From positions 119,498,501 to 119,562,500 of the forward strand of contig NC_060215.1 in the NCBI RefSeq assembly GCF_021130785.1: a stretch of DNA of 64,000 nucleotides. The letters are read 5' to 3'. Below the pieces are notes generated by a model, which was not told the origin of the DNA, did no database searches, and worked only from the letters and a program-made list of their open reading frames with translations. The position numbers and the translations under genes were made by a program. The DNA is from Homalodisca vitripennis (taxonomy: Eukaryota; Arthropoda; Insecta; Hemiptera; Cicadellidae). Within the stretch, counting starts at the first letter, position 1, and each line of letters opens with the position of its first letter. Shown here in pieces: positions 46,795 to 57,575 of the stretch.

Positions 46795-47180
46795 TTTGAA
46801 CTACAAATTCTTGGCTTTATTTTGTTGTGTAATATGTTATGGTTAGCTGAAAATAATCATGAAGAAAAATGTATAAACAAACTTATGCTTTATGTTCCAA
46901 TTTTTATTCTTCACAATTTTACACACTTTTTATGGACTCGACATTTTCATTGATTTCAAAAAAGTTGATATATTTACCTTGGATATATATACATATATTT
47001 GAACGTCAACTTTTTGGCTTTATTTTGATGTGTAATATGTTATGATTAGCAGAAAATACTCAAGAAGAAAAATGTGCAAATAAATTTATGCGTTATGTTC
47101 CAATTTTTTTTCTTCAGTATTTTACACACTTTTTATGGACTCAAGATTTGTATTGACTTCAAAAAGATAAGTAACATTTT
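46795..47180. repeat. Tandem duplication, two units of about 200 bp
   Basis: The phrases TTGGCTTTATTTTG, GTGTAATATGTTATG, TATGTTCCAATTTTT and TTTACACACTTTTTATGGAC occur in the same order at about 46810-46935 and 47013-47140. Both units carry AAGAAAAATGT. They are part of the non-autonomous element. Confidence 0.85.
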
Positions 47181-47333
47181 TAATAGTTTTATTTATATTT
47201 TTCTGCTTTTTAATTTGATATATTGGTTGCTAAGAAACTATAACTTACAATTTTGTTACAATTTAACTAAAAAACCATTGAAATGGCTGGGACAGCACAT
47301 ATAAATATTACTAAGAACCCGGGACTCAAAGTG

Positions 47334-48160
47334 TTAGTTAAAAATACAAAGCACACCACCCTCTTGCTGGCTACACTACCCATGAGGCATGACCACTGGG
47401 AGCTAGATCAAAATATTACAAACATAAATGCTGAACTGGAGAACATTAGCGAAGTGCACGATGGCATGGTGAAACTTCTTCCCCTCCATCTCCTGCCTCG
47501 ACATATGTTCACAGCACATGGCTTACACATGAACCGAAGAGGTAAAAACCGGGTTGCTGAAATGATAAAGAATCTTGCCATGAAGAAAGTCGTCGAATGT
47601 GAAGCTGAAGTTCAAATATCAACCTCAACATTACATACTGGAGTAAAACCAACAACTATGCTCATTCCAAATGAAATCTACAAACAAGTGGCAGAAGAAG
47701 TAACTGCCAGTCAACAGGTTCCCCCAGTTTCTTCAAACTCCAACAACAACAGGAACACTATTGAAACTGCCCCTGAGCTTTCTTCTAGAACTACTTGGCC
47801 GAACTGGAAACATCATCCTCAACTTTAGAGTCAACACTATCACCAAAGTCAAATATTAATGAACAACCTGCAGAACCACAGCAAGCTGAGAATTCTACTC
47901 CCGAGAGCAGTTCTCCAACATCCACTCCAACGGTGTCTCCCGGTGATCGCAGCTACGCAGAAGCCACAGCTACACCCAGAGGTCACAACAGATCACAAGA
48001 AACCACCTTCTCCACACACTTCAAGCACAACACTCTCTCTGTAAACAGTTGCCCCCCTTTAACAACCCTAACTATGTCACCAAAAAATATTGAAGCTTTT
48101 GATGTAAAACCTTCCTCTTCTTTAAACTCTCCAATGTCACAAAATACCGTACAAAGATAA
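47334..48160 (+). pseudogene. LINE 2 ORF1, second part: end of SGNH domain and disordered tail
   Basis: This continues the ORF1 frame after the piggyBac insertion. It begins LVKNTKHTTLLLATLPMRHD and reaches FTAHGLHMNRRGK, which is block V of an SGNH hydrolase. The usual D-x-x-H is H-x-x-H here: the His is kept but the acidic member of the triad is replaced, as far as this copy shows. Together with ADSHGK (nucleophile Ser) and GTNN upstream, the domain is otherwise complete. After about 47650 the protein is low-complexity and Ser/Thr/Pro-rich. A frame change near 47780 is needed to reach the final stop at 48160. ORF2 overlaps its end in another frame. Confidence 0.8.
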
Positions 48161-48168
48161 CTAATCAA

Positions 48169-51114
48169 ACCAATTGCTCATCCAAGTATCACATTCCCAG
48201 TACATTTCCTGCTTCCTCCAATAACATAGTCAAAAATACAATATCAATTTTACATCACAATGTACATCTTCCATCTCGCTTAGATTTACTTGAAATTTTC
48301 CTTAAAGAATCAAAACCGGATTTAATTGCACTTAGCGAACATAAAATGACAGTAGAAGAATTGGATTTGCTACAAATTTCAAACTATGTAACAGCGTCTT
48401 GTTTTTCAAGGGAATCGGGTCGAGGTGGAGGTGTTATAATTTTAGCTCATAAAAATATAGATTTTAAGAGTGTTGAAATGCCTTCCATTCAGTCATTATT
48501 AATAGAAAAAGAGTTTGAGTATTGTCTAGCAGAGACAACAACAGGTAGTTTTTCATTTATATTAGGATGTATTTACAGATCTCCAAACTACTCAAATCTG
48601 GACCAATTTCTTCACAATTTAGAAATATTGTTAGATGTTTTGTGCACAAAATTTAAACAAATTGTAATTGCAGGAGACTTTAATATAGATGTTCTGATAA
48701 AAAATGATACTTATAACAGATTTGTAAATATTTTGTCTATATATGGTATGAGGTATATGGTTAACTTTCCCACCCGAGTAACAGACCTACTCTAAGACTG
48801 CAATTGACAACTTTATTACTAATATAGAACCAAACAATGTTCGTGTAAATGGAGTAATTACTCAAATTTCGGATCATGATGGTCAACTAATGAATTTGAT
48901 GAATGCAGTTTCTGATAGCACAAATTTAACTAGAAAAGAAGTAAGAAAATTTAAAAATAATAACATAGACATTTTTTGCAGACATCTAAGCTCAGAATCT
49001 TGGTCTGAGGTCTACCAATCTACTGTTGATCTAAAATATGATAGTTTTTACAGTATTTTTAAACATTATTTTGATATAGATGTTCCTAAACGATATGTAA
49101 CAGAAAACCCATGTAAAACAAAAGAATGGATTGATGAAGAATTAATTATAAAACAGAATAAAATTATAGAATTGGAATCCCAATTTAGAAGGTTTAAAGA
49201 TAACAACTTAAAGTTATTAATCAAACATAAAAAAAGAGAGCTAAAAAGTAATATAGCTAATAGTAAAAAAAACTACTTTGAGGAAAAAATTGTCAATTCC
49301 AAAAATAAGATTAAAACCACATGGAAATTAGTTAACATGGAAGCAGGTAAACAGCCAAAATGTAATGCAAATTTTAAATTATTTTATCAAGAGAATTACA
49401 TAACAGACCCAATTGCTATATGTGATACTTTCAATGAGTTTTTTGTTAATGCAGTCAAAGACTTAGTGTTACCAGAAATTACAGAATATTCTGTAAATTT
49501 GAATTTGTCAAATGTCCCTCCAGTGGACACAAAATTTAAATTTGAAATGGCAACAGAAAACGAAATTGAAAAAATAGTAAATTCTTTTGAAAACACATAC
49601 TCAACAGGAAATTATGACATCCCTATTACGATCATTAAGGTAGCCTTGCCTTTTATCAACACTCCGCTGACCCATATAATTAATCATTCTCTACTTTCAG
49701 GAGTATTTCCTGAAAAATTTAAATTAGCTCGTGTTATTCCTATTTTTAAAAAGGGTAATTTGGAAGATGTCAAGTGTTACAGACCTGTATCTTTACTTCC
49801 TGTATTTTCAAAAATTTTAGAAAAAGTAGTTTTTAATCAATTTTATAAATACCTAGAGTCTAATAAGATAATTGACAAAGAACAACATGGTTTTAGGTCC
49901 AACAAATCTACTATAACAGCCGGTGTTGAGTTTATAGAGTCGATTATTGAATCTGTCGATAAAGGTGAAAAAGTAATTGGAATCTTCTTAGATTTGTCAA
50001 GAGCCTTTGATAGCGTAGAACATAATAAGTTAGTGGATGTGCTTCAAAATCTAGGAGTGGAAAACACTGAGTTTTGGTTCAAATCATATCTATCACAAAG
50101 AAAACAATATGTTGAAATAGACCATTTCTTGGATAGTAAAAAAATTAAGTATAAAGAAAAATATTCCTCTCACCTTTTAAAAGTACAATATGGAGTCCCA
50201 CAGGGATCGATTTTAGGTCCTTTATTATTCCTGTGCTACCTAAAAGGTTTACCTGGAGTAGTACAGGATATCAACAATAAGGTCTGTCTTTATGCAGATG
50301 ATACTAATGTAATCGTAAATGCAGAAACTGAAGAATTAGTTGAATTTTCATCGTACATTGGCCTATCATTAATAAAAGACTTTTTAAACAGTAAAAACCT
50401 TCTTTTAAACTCATCTAAATCTAGTTTTGTTTCCTTTTCAACAAAACAAGCAAGGAATAAAATTTTTCCTACAGTATTTGTGGACAATGAAATATTGGAG
50501 CAGGTGGAGGAAACAAAATTTCTAGGCTTGTCTATAGACAAAAACTTAGCCTGGGAAGAACATGTTAATCTTGTAATTCGTAAAACGTCTAGTGGTCTTT
50601 ACGCTTTAAGGAGACTAGCCCATTCATAATATTGAAAATTTAAAAAATTTATATTATGCTTTACTCCATTCACATATTTCCTACGGAATTTGCATTTATG
50701 GATCAACAACAAAAAGAAATATGGACCAACTTTTAATGCAACAAAAAAGGGCACTAAGAATAATGTTTAATTTAAAGCAAACAAACTCTGTTAAACATTT
50801 GTTTTCAGAACTTAATATATTTACAGTTTACAGTTTGTACATTTACGAGTCAGTTAAATTTGTATTTATAAATAAAAGAATTGCAATAGGTAATGCATCC
50901 CATAGATATAACACTAGGTCACATAGATTGGTTGAACCTCATAAATTATTATTTTTTGAAAAAACCCACTTTTAAAGGAAAAACATTTTTTGAATATTTA
51001 CCCCAAATCATAAAAAAAGAGCAAAACCCTAATACCTTTTTAAGATTGATGAAAAAATTCTTAGCACACGCTGCTTTTTACTCTATAGAAAAGTTTATTT
51101 CTCACAACAATTAA
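48169..51114 (+). pseudogene. LINE 2 ORF2: endonuclease and reverse transcriptase
   Basis: No clear initiator; homology starts at about 48238 with ISILHHNVHLPSRLDLLEIF. Endonuclease blocks are DLIALSEHKM (metal-ligand Glu), GRGGGVIIL, GCIYRSPNYSNLDQF, IVIAGDFNIDV and QISDHDGQ. A connecting region follows, and then the reverse transcriptase: RVIPIFKKG, CYRPVSLLPVFSKILEKVV, EQHGFRSNKST, GIFLDLSRAFDSVEH (motif A Asp), YGVPQGSILGPLLF and LYADDTNVIV (motif C Asp pair). The thumb includes TKFLGLSID. Single-base frame changes at about 48785, 50625 and 50960 break it; the middle 579-residue stretch (48890-50629) is fully open. All catalytic residues I can identify are present. Confidence 0.93.
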
Positions 51115-51312
51115 AATGTCAGCAATAAAATATGTTAGTTTGGTGGTAATAAAAAATTTTAATTAAGTATAAATGAGTATGTAACTGCATTGTTCTGTCT
51201 TTAGATTGTTTACAATTCTGTATTGTAGTGATAGTGTACTACTAAGAAAAAATAATAATATATAGAAATAAGATAAAATATGACACTATTCTTGTACTTA
51301 CTGTGCAAATAT

Positions 51313-51337
51313 GAATAAAGATGATTGATTGATTGAT
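51313..51337 (+). terminator. LINE 2 polyadenylation signal and (GATT)n tail
   Basis: AATAAA at 51313-51318 is followed directly by GATGATTGATTGATTGAT. The same arrangement, TGAATAAAGATTGATTGATT, ends LINE 4 on the other strand at 60407-60460. The tandem tail marks the 3' end of the element. Confidence 0.85.
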
Positions 51338-51392
51338 ATAGTGTTTCATTTGCATATTTATAGCCTTCATTTCAGTAAAACATGAAATTTAC

Positions 51393-51567
51393 CTGAGAAG
51401 CCACATTCCTTGTGATCTGGCTGTGAAGATTCCACTATGCGGGCATCATAGAGTTTCCAATCACCTTCAATCCTTTCAAATCTAAATACATGTGGTAAGA
51501 ATGACAACATATTGATTGCACTGGAATATCCTAAACCAACAAAATCCAGTGTAACTTTAAATTGATC
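51393..51567 (-). CDS. LOTUS-Tudor protein, exon with C-terminal half of first LOTUS domain
   Basis: Minus-strand exon of 175 nt with a TTGTTGCAG acceptor (51568-51570 is CAG) and a GTAAAT donor (51387-51392). It begins in phase 0 and leaves one base. It encodes DQFKVTLDFVGLGYSSAINM, then LSFLPHVFRFERIEGDWKLY and DARIVESSQPDHKECGFS. The G-x-x-S/L-x-x-x-L-x-x-L-P-x-V-F-x-x-x pattern followed by W-x-L-Y-x-A is the second half of a LOTUS (OST-HTH) domain. It joins in frame to 43077 across an intron holding LINE 2. Its N-terminal half must be in an exon further right, which I could not find within the window. Confidence 0.85.
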
Positions 51568-51570
51568 CTG

Positions 51571-53618
51571 CAACAAAAAATATTTTTTTAATCATACAAT
51601 TTTTAAACAGTGAAGTCAAATTGAGTTTGTTCTGTAATAAAGTACAGCTTTATTATAAAAGCACCTTTAACACGTTCAAGACGACATGTACCCCATCGGC
51701 CACATGCGATCTTCCACAAATGCCATCAGATACACGACCGGCTTTTGTAAAGTGCCGATGGGGTAAACATTGCTATGAATTTCGTTATTGCGTTTTGATT
51801 GTTTGCCTGCCTTGGTGGTATGTTAAATTTGATTCCGCGCTTAAATACCTCAGACTATTGTGTACCCTGTCGGGTGCACAATTGCATAATGTTTAAGGTA
51901 AATTAAATTTTTAGGTACCCTTGGGGTGCACGGAGAAAAATTGGAAAAAATATTGAAATAATTTGATTTGTGGAAAATTGTGAAGTGTACATAATTTTCT
52001 AGTTATACTTAGAAGTTAAGAGTAAGAATAACTATTACAGTTTTTTGCCATTATTATTGAAAAATTCCAATGGCAAATAAAAAAGTCCGTTATCGTGAAC
52101 GTGTTATATATTTTATTTTATATGCAAAAATAAAAAATTAGTTCACTTTCTTTTAAGGAAAGGCCGGTCCCATTTTAACCCGTTGAGAGTATTTACTGAG
52201 GCCTAAGCAGGACTGGTAGCAGCAATTACATTTGGCAAAAATGTAAGATCTTGGTTAAAGCCGTCTTAAACAAAATCTTTAAAGATAGACCAATAATTTT
52301 TACCATTGTATATACATTAAAATTTTTATTTAATGTACTAAATACTATATTCTTAATAACATTATTCATTTTATAAAAATGTTTATTGTGTAAATATTTG
52401 TATCCTACATTTTCTTAAATTTTTAAAACGAACATTTAAATTATTTTTTGGTTACTTTCTAACTTTCTTCTTGTAAACTATGACAATGGTTCTACATAAA
52501 TAAAACTTGTTATGCGTATGACTAAAATAATACGTTTGAAAATAAAATACAGGAAAATAATATGAGAAATGTTTTTTATGATATTGCTGGACATTTACAC
52601 AAACTTGTTGTTTATAATTATTACAGTTTTGTTTTGAAAAGTTAATAGTTCAGATTATTTTGTTTGTTTGTAAAACATTAATAAATAACTAAAGGACTTT
52701 ATACCACATATGTACACACACACAGGAATCCATACAAGAAGAAGAACATACACCCATACAATTTTGATAACTTACAATAAACATATATAAATCAATAGAT
52801 TTTAAAATTAAGATAAACTAGCAACCTATTTTAGAGTTAAAATTAACATAAAACAAATTAGCATACATATAAGATAGAAATAAATAAACTACTGTATTGT
52901 AAAATTGAATTATCAGTTGAAATAAAGTAATTTCTTTAGACCAAATACCACAGAATAGATTAAATCTTAATATCAAGGAGATTGTTATGCAAAGTAAGTT
53001 TACAACACCTGGAGTTATAAAGTGAATTTAGATCAGCTGGTGACTTTAAAATAATGGAATTTTATTCTTTTGAATGATGGCTTAATAGGAGACTGAGAAG
53101 AACATTTTTTCATAAAAGTTAATCAACATTTGAGTTAATAAATGCAGTAATACATTTTATTATTTGTGTTAAATTGGTGAATCTCGATTTTTGTAAAAGA
53201 ACAGAATAGACATATACTAGATGATGAACACTTGAATATCGGATGGCAACCAGAACTCTCAGATCTTCAATCATTACTACTACTAGTATTAAATCCATAC
53301 TAAACCAACAAGGATGATTGGAAGATGAATAAGTGTCAATGGAAAACACAAAGTAAAACTGGATTTGAACTCAAGTAAAATATACTCGATTTATGATTCC
53401 AAATCTTTAAAAATTCGAATCTATTTTGTATAAATTCAAATCTAACATGCACCACAACCTTTTCTATGTTGGATATAATTTTTTTTATGTGCCCATGGCA
53501 GTATAATTCACGAAACCCTGTATCATACATGTGACAAATGAACTCAATAATAATTGTAAATCAAATGTTTATTTATTTATATCAATAGCTAGTTAAGCAA
53601 GGGCAAAGAACGGGTTAA
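51571..53618. other. AT-rich DNA with TTAA-bounded piggyBac-like termini
   Basis: TTAA at 51667-51670 is followed by CACGTTCAAGACGACATG, and an inverted repeat (ACCCCATCGGC at about 51689 and GCCGATGGGGT at about 51752) lies just inside. TTAA at 52175-52178 is followed by CCCGTTGAGAG. At the right, GAACGGG is followed by TTAA at 53615-53618. Termini of the form C(A/C)CGTT flanked by TTAA suggest one or two non-autonomous piggyBac-type elements, but the pairing is uncertain and no transposase is present. The rest is AT-rich and featureless. Host intron or upstream sequence is equally possible. Confidence 0.35.
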
Positions 53619-54304
53619 TAAATAAATAAAGCAAAAGAAAAATTAATATTAGGAAATTCACTTTTTTATTCTCACTGCACACAGAATGACATATAATAAA
53701 ACATACTGTACAATTGTAAAACAATCCAAAAGACTTTCTTGACATTCAAGTTCTTCATCCTCGCACAAACCGTGAAACGGCTAACGATTTTAAGCAAGGG
53801 AAATAATTATGTCTTCCACACTTCCATCACTATCACTGATAACAGAATTGCACTTATAATCACTGTTTGATAACAAATTAACAATAGAATCCCGCAGTTT
53901 TTTACAACCATTATGATCAATCTCACAACTAAACAAACACAACCCACACACCTAACCTAGCTTTTAACAGCTGACCAATGAGAACAGTGACCAAAAATAC
54001 CAATAAACGAGTGGTGATTTCAGTGCTGCCAGTAACAAAGCTGAAAGAAATTATCTTTTAGTAAAGGAACCAATAAAAACTGTGGAAACGATTTCTGTCG
54101 GATATTTTCAGAACTAGAACGGCCCATAACAATAAAGAGTGGCTAAACATAGACTATGTAACAAGCGTGTATGTCTTCCCCAATGGGTTGTGATATTCTG
54201 CCTGTCCTCATGGACCACTGGCTTGTGCAAGCATCTTATAAAACAGAATAAGTTAGAGATACCATACCACCAATACCATAAAAGGTTGAGGGTACTGATA
54301 AAAA

Positions 54305-54370
54305 ATGCTACAGTCACAGACAGGATTTGAACCTGCACTATCTCTAGCTCAGGTCAGTGGCGCACCCAGA
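54305..54370 (-). ncRNA. tRNA-like T arm, probable SINE fragment
   Basis: On the minus strand, GCAGG-TTCAAAT-CCTGT forms a five-base-pair T stem (one G-T pair) with a normal loop and contains the B-box word GGTTCAAATCC (54323-54333). No convincing A box or acceptor stem is found upstream. It is probably the B-box part of a tRNA-derived SINE. Confidence 0.3.
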
Positions 54371-55001
54371 AATCTTCTCTGTATCTCTTACATGGTGTCC
54401 CATAACAAAGTGTATAGATATCAGAGTTTGAAAGTTACCACAAACTAACTAATAGAGCTACAATAACGGGAGTTATATTAAAATTTAGCTCATTTATTTC
54501 TGCGTTTCTACATATTACCAAATCTGGTTTTTGGCGCTTTTCAACCAAACTGCTACTTTAAAAATTCATAAACCAGAAACTTGTTGTCATCCAATTCAAA
54601 TCAAATGTTTATACAAGATAGATAAAAGTGTACTGTAATTGAGTATGTAATTTTAGAATATTATGAAAATAAAGTTGTTACTAAACTATCATCTAAACTT
54701 TTATTCTTGTCTGGGTGGTCCCACAAAATTCAGCATTTGTCAGGTTATGAAGTTCTTAGTCATTATCTTGAGCGTGTAATTTTGTAAACCTCGATTTAAA
54801 ACGTTTAATTTATTTAAACAGATTAAATTGCGAAGGTTTTATTAATTTACTGTAACCAGCAACTTTTCATTTTAAGGCACAAATCACCAGACTGCCCAGG
54901 GTTGTGTTGCCTTGTAGAGACACCAAACTAGCACAGTATATAACTGCTCTGACCTCGGCAACTCATTCACTACTGTGACAACTGATCACGTCGGGACTAC
55001 T

Positions 55002-55361
55002 CTAATAGATACTATATACCGAGTACTCGTCTGTCTGAGAGTACCCGTTAACCCAAACTGATAGTACCCTGTGCAAGTTACTGTTACATGTACTTTTATG
55101 ATACATATACTTTACAAGTTTACCGTCGTTCCTGGAACAAAGTACTCGGACTTGTTTAGCAGTAACACTAACAGGAACATGTAACTGTACCGTTTTAGGA
55201 GTACTCTGTAACATATGAGTCTGAATCATGTACTTATGTACAGAATATATTTGGTTACTAAAAATACCGGGTACAGGTAGAAGCCTGAAGAAATAATAAG
55301 AATAAAGCTCACTTTCATCGTTTTTGTGACGGTGAAATTCAATATTCAGCACTTGGAACAA
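55002..55361 (-). other. 119-codon open frame over a GTAC-rich segment, not recognised
   Basis: A minus-strand open frame beginning MFQVLNIEFHRHKNDES, without any domain, signal peptide or membrane segment I recognise. It coincides with a stretch where GTAC occurs about ten times in 255 bp, so the openness may be a by-product of an unusual repeat composition. No splice sites in phase with the LOTUS-Tudor gene are apparent. It is kept only because it is the longest open frame in this interval. Confidence 0.12.
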
Positions 55362-56874
55362 AATTGAATTATTATACGAGTATATACAGTGAGGTGTATT
55401 TTGTAAATAAAACTAACTATAAAGTTTGACTTTACATATTGGAATATGATTGATTTCAAATTTAAACAAAAACGTTACTTTTAGTAAGCAATTAATTCAT
55501 TTGAAATAAAATGCTCTTGTGGGGGGACAGCCCTTGTTTTAGATCCAAAGTCCTACGTCTTAAACCACTTGTCATTGGAACTCTGATTGATTTTAATTTA
55601 AACTTTTTTCAATTATGATGAACATTAACTTTATAACTAAGTATAATATGTCCATAAATGCATGTATTTATGAAGGTTTCTAAGCAATATAAGAAAATAA
55701 CAGAAGATCACTATTGAACCATTATTGTTCAGTTGTTAAAATTATTAGTGTTTATTATTTTAATTCCCCTGAGTAATATACCTATTTATATAAATCATAG
55801 CATGACATTAGTAAAATCACTTTATGAAAAAAATTCTAACTTATTATTTGTGTTTATTGCTTCATACATTTATATGAACTTCTAATCAAAAAATTGTCCA
55901 ATTTGAATTTGAGAATCATTTGGTGACTTGAACTTATACTTTATTTTTCAAAATTTGTTATTGACGAGCATTAATAACATGTAATTATTAAATGCTCATT
56001 TGATAAATCACAATATTATATTCAGGGTTCCCTGGGTATACTCAATCTTAATCATCAAACTCACGGCTCTTTCACGATTTTTACAGTACAAAAATAGTAA
56101 TTTTACGGTTGATAGCTTTTATAAACATTACAGATAAAAATAGAAAAAGATTTTGTGCGACAAGGAGTGGCCGATTTCACTATCTAGCACCAAGCGTGCC
56201 ATGAGTGCGTGCAGTGGCCTAAGCCGTCTCAACTCAGCTCGAATACAGGCGTTCCATTTCTCAGACGCGGTGAAATGGTGAAACTATTTAATACTTTTCA
56301 TTATGTCACTAAAGAAGTTGATGATTTGTGCAGAAAAGGATGGATGCATCAACAAGAATAGGCTAGATCTTTAGATCTTGGGTAGGACACAAGCAGGGGC
56401 GGTATGCGTCCAACGGTATGGTTTACTAAATAATGAGCATAAAATGGGATAACATTTCCCGCTTGTATCATATCAGAGCTCTTACTATTAATCGGCTTGC
56501 AGCGGTTCAAACGAGTGAGAATTAGGCCCAAGCTTAATCGCAGCAACTCACAACGATCGGTCCTGCCACGATTTAGAGCAATTTGACACAGGCCACAAAA
56601 TGCCGACGATACACAAATAAAAGCTGTTAGCTGGGGCAACAATATTGCGGGACCCTTTTAGACAGCAAAGACAAAATTCGAAATTTTACTGCGAATCCCC
56701 TTCCTTAAGTGTTTGAGAGGGTTTCTTAGCCTTTACTTCACCTGGTAAAAAAATACATCTTGACTTTTTTTTACATCTCTGCCTTATTCAACAATAATAG
56801 TCTCTTGATGAAACAGAGAAAACATTCTCTCAATGAAGAATATTTTTTATAATGCTTTGCTGTTTCATGATTAA

Positions 56875-57575
56875 CACGTTCGCTGCGGGCGGTAACTGTG
56901 GTTACCACAGAGCCTTTGTTCTGAAATGAGGTCAGTGTGCGGCCAGCGCACGAGCTATCACAACGATGTATTTCTCGCCCCTCGGGAGGTATTTTTCCCA
57001 CCTTTTTATGCACTTTGTTTTCACATTAGACTTTTTCATTATTTTTAATGATTTTTAAAGTAGTAAGTGTTTGTACAACACATTGTATCTTCCCCCGGGA
57101 CCAAGTGGTGTACAATAACCAAGTTCAAAGCGTACAACAGAGCCAGTATTTAGTTCAAACGACGAGGATGACAACATGGACGATGTGGAGTACCAGACAG
57201 ACTCGGAAGTTGAGGATCCTGATTACGAGACCAACCCGTGCCAATGGATCGCTCACAACTGGATTGGAATACATTTTTATAAAATTATGTACTACAATAT
57301 TTTTTGTATAATTTCAAGGAAACATTTCAATATATTTTGTAATAATTACTCAACACATATTTGTAAATAATAACTGAATTTGAGTGAGTTAGTAGAAATT
57401 TATATAAACTTTTTCACATTTTTATAAACTTTTACATTCATTTTGGTTTTCACATCTACGAATAAATATTGTTTATATAGGTCTAAAACAAATAAAATAC
57501 AATTTACTTAGCAACAATGTATCCATTTGGAATATTCCCACTGCCATAAAAGGACGTTCCCTAGTGCGAACAGTA
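56875..57575 (+). mobile_element. piggyBac-like deletion derivative (left end and N terminus)
   Basis: TTAA at 56871-56874 is followed by CACGTTCGCTGCGGGCGG and the palindrome GTAACTGTGGTTAC. About 260 bp inside, a plus-strand frame (57137 onward) begins with an acidic stretch typical of piggyBac N termini. The catalytic core is missing; sequence passes into AT-rich DNA. The right end is unclear. A word AGTGCGAACAGTAAC at about 57560 partly mirrors the left tip, with GTAA in place of TTAA, so the end is put near 57575. Confidence 0.4.
57137..57370 (+). pseudogene. Possible piggyBac transposase N terminus, truncated
   Basis: Reads TEPVFSSNDEDDNMDDVEYQ, then TDSEVEDPDYE. Strings of Asp/Glu/Ser near the start are characteristic of piggyBac transposases, and the frame lies inside a TTAA-bordered end. 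After about 57250 the translation becomes an unrelated hydrophobic AT-rich tail, which suggests the deletion point. There are no catalytic motifs. Acidic low-complexity alone is weak evidence; the context supplies most of the support. Confidence 0.35.

Larger units (their letters stand above)
46022..47333 (+). mobile_element. Non-autonomous piggyBac-type element inserted in LINE 2 ORF1
   Basis: TTAA at 46018-46021 precedes CACTTTGAATCCC. The right end reads GGGACTCAAAGTG up to 47333, followed by TTAG at 47334-47337. The two termini match at 12 of 13 positions. Joining 46017 to 47334 restores the LINE reading frame exactly (DVHT then LVKNTK), which fixes the borders. Inside are a 24-bp repeat at 46032-46055 and 46076-46099 (CCCAAGCCCGAGCTC and on), internal duplications, and a remnant of a piggyBac C-terminal cysteine-rich domain. 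The transposase core is missing, so the element must have been moved by a relative. Confidence 0.88.
44700..51338 (+). mobile_element. LINE 2: non-LTR retrotransposon with PWWP/esterase ORF1
   Basis: Two-ORF LINE on the plus strand, antisense to the host gene, in the intron between exons 42959-43077 and 51393-51567. Order: ORF1 (44770-48160, interrupted by a 1.3-kb piggyBac at 46022-47333), ORF2 endonuclease and reverse transcriptase (about 48169-51114), and a 3' UTR with AATAAA at 51313-51318 followed by a GATT tandem tail ending at about 51337. The left border is approximate. It lies only about 55 bp from the host exon. A few in-frame stops and single-base shifts make it inactive, but the protein domains are well preserved, suggesting moderate age. 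Confidence 0.92.
53619..56870. other. Unassigned DNA between TTAA elements
   Basis: A 3.2-kb stretch with no supported gene. Items seen are a T-arm-like sequence at 54323-54345 (listed separately), a cluster of GTAC words at 55019-55275 with a 119-codon minus-strand open frame over it, and a GC-richer patch at 56150-56660. None shows a protein family signature. No first exon of the LOTUS-Tudor gene was recognised here. Confidence 0.5.

Noticed and set aside
53119..53530. Minus-strand open frames considered as upstream exons of the LOTUS-Tudor gene
   Set aside because: No LOTUS pattern and no acceptor and donor pair in the required phase.
53650..54010. Minus-strand acidic reading (ISDSDGSVEDII) as a possible piggyBac N terminus
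   Set aside because: It is short, with no matching terminus in the right place and no catalytic motif.
56349..56642. 97-codon minus-strand open frame in a GC-richer patch
   Set aside because: No recognisable family, splice context or codon pattern; more likely non-coding.
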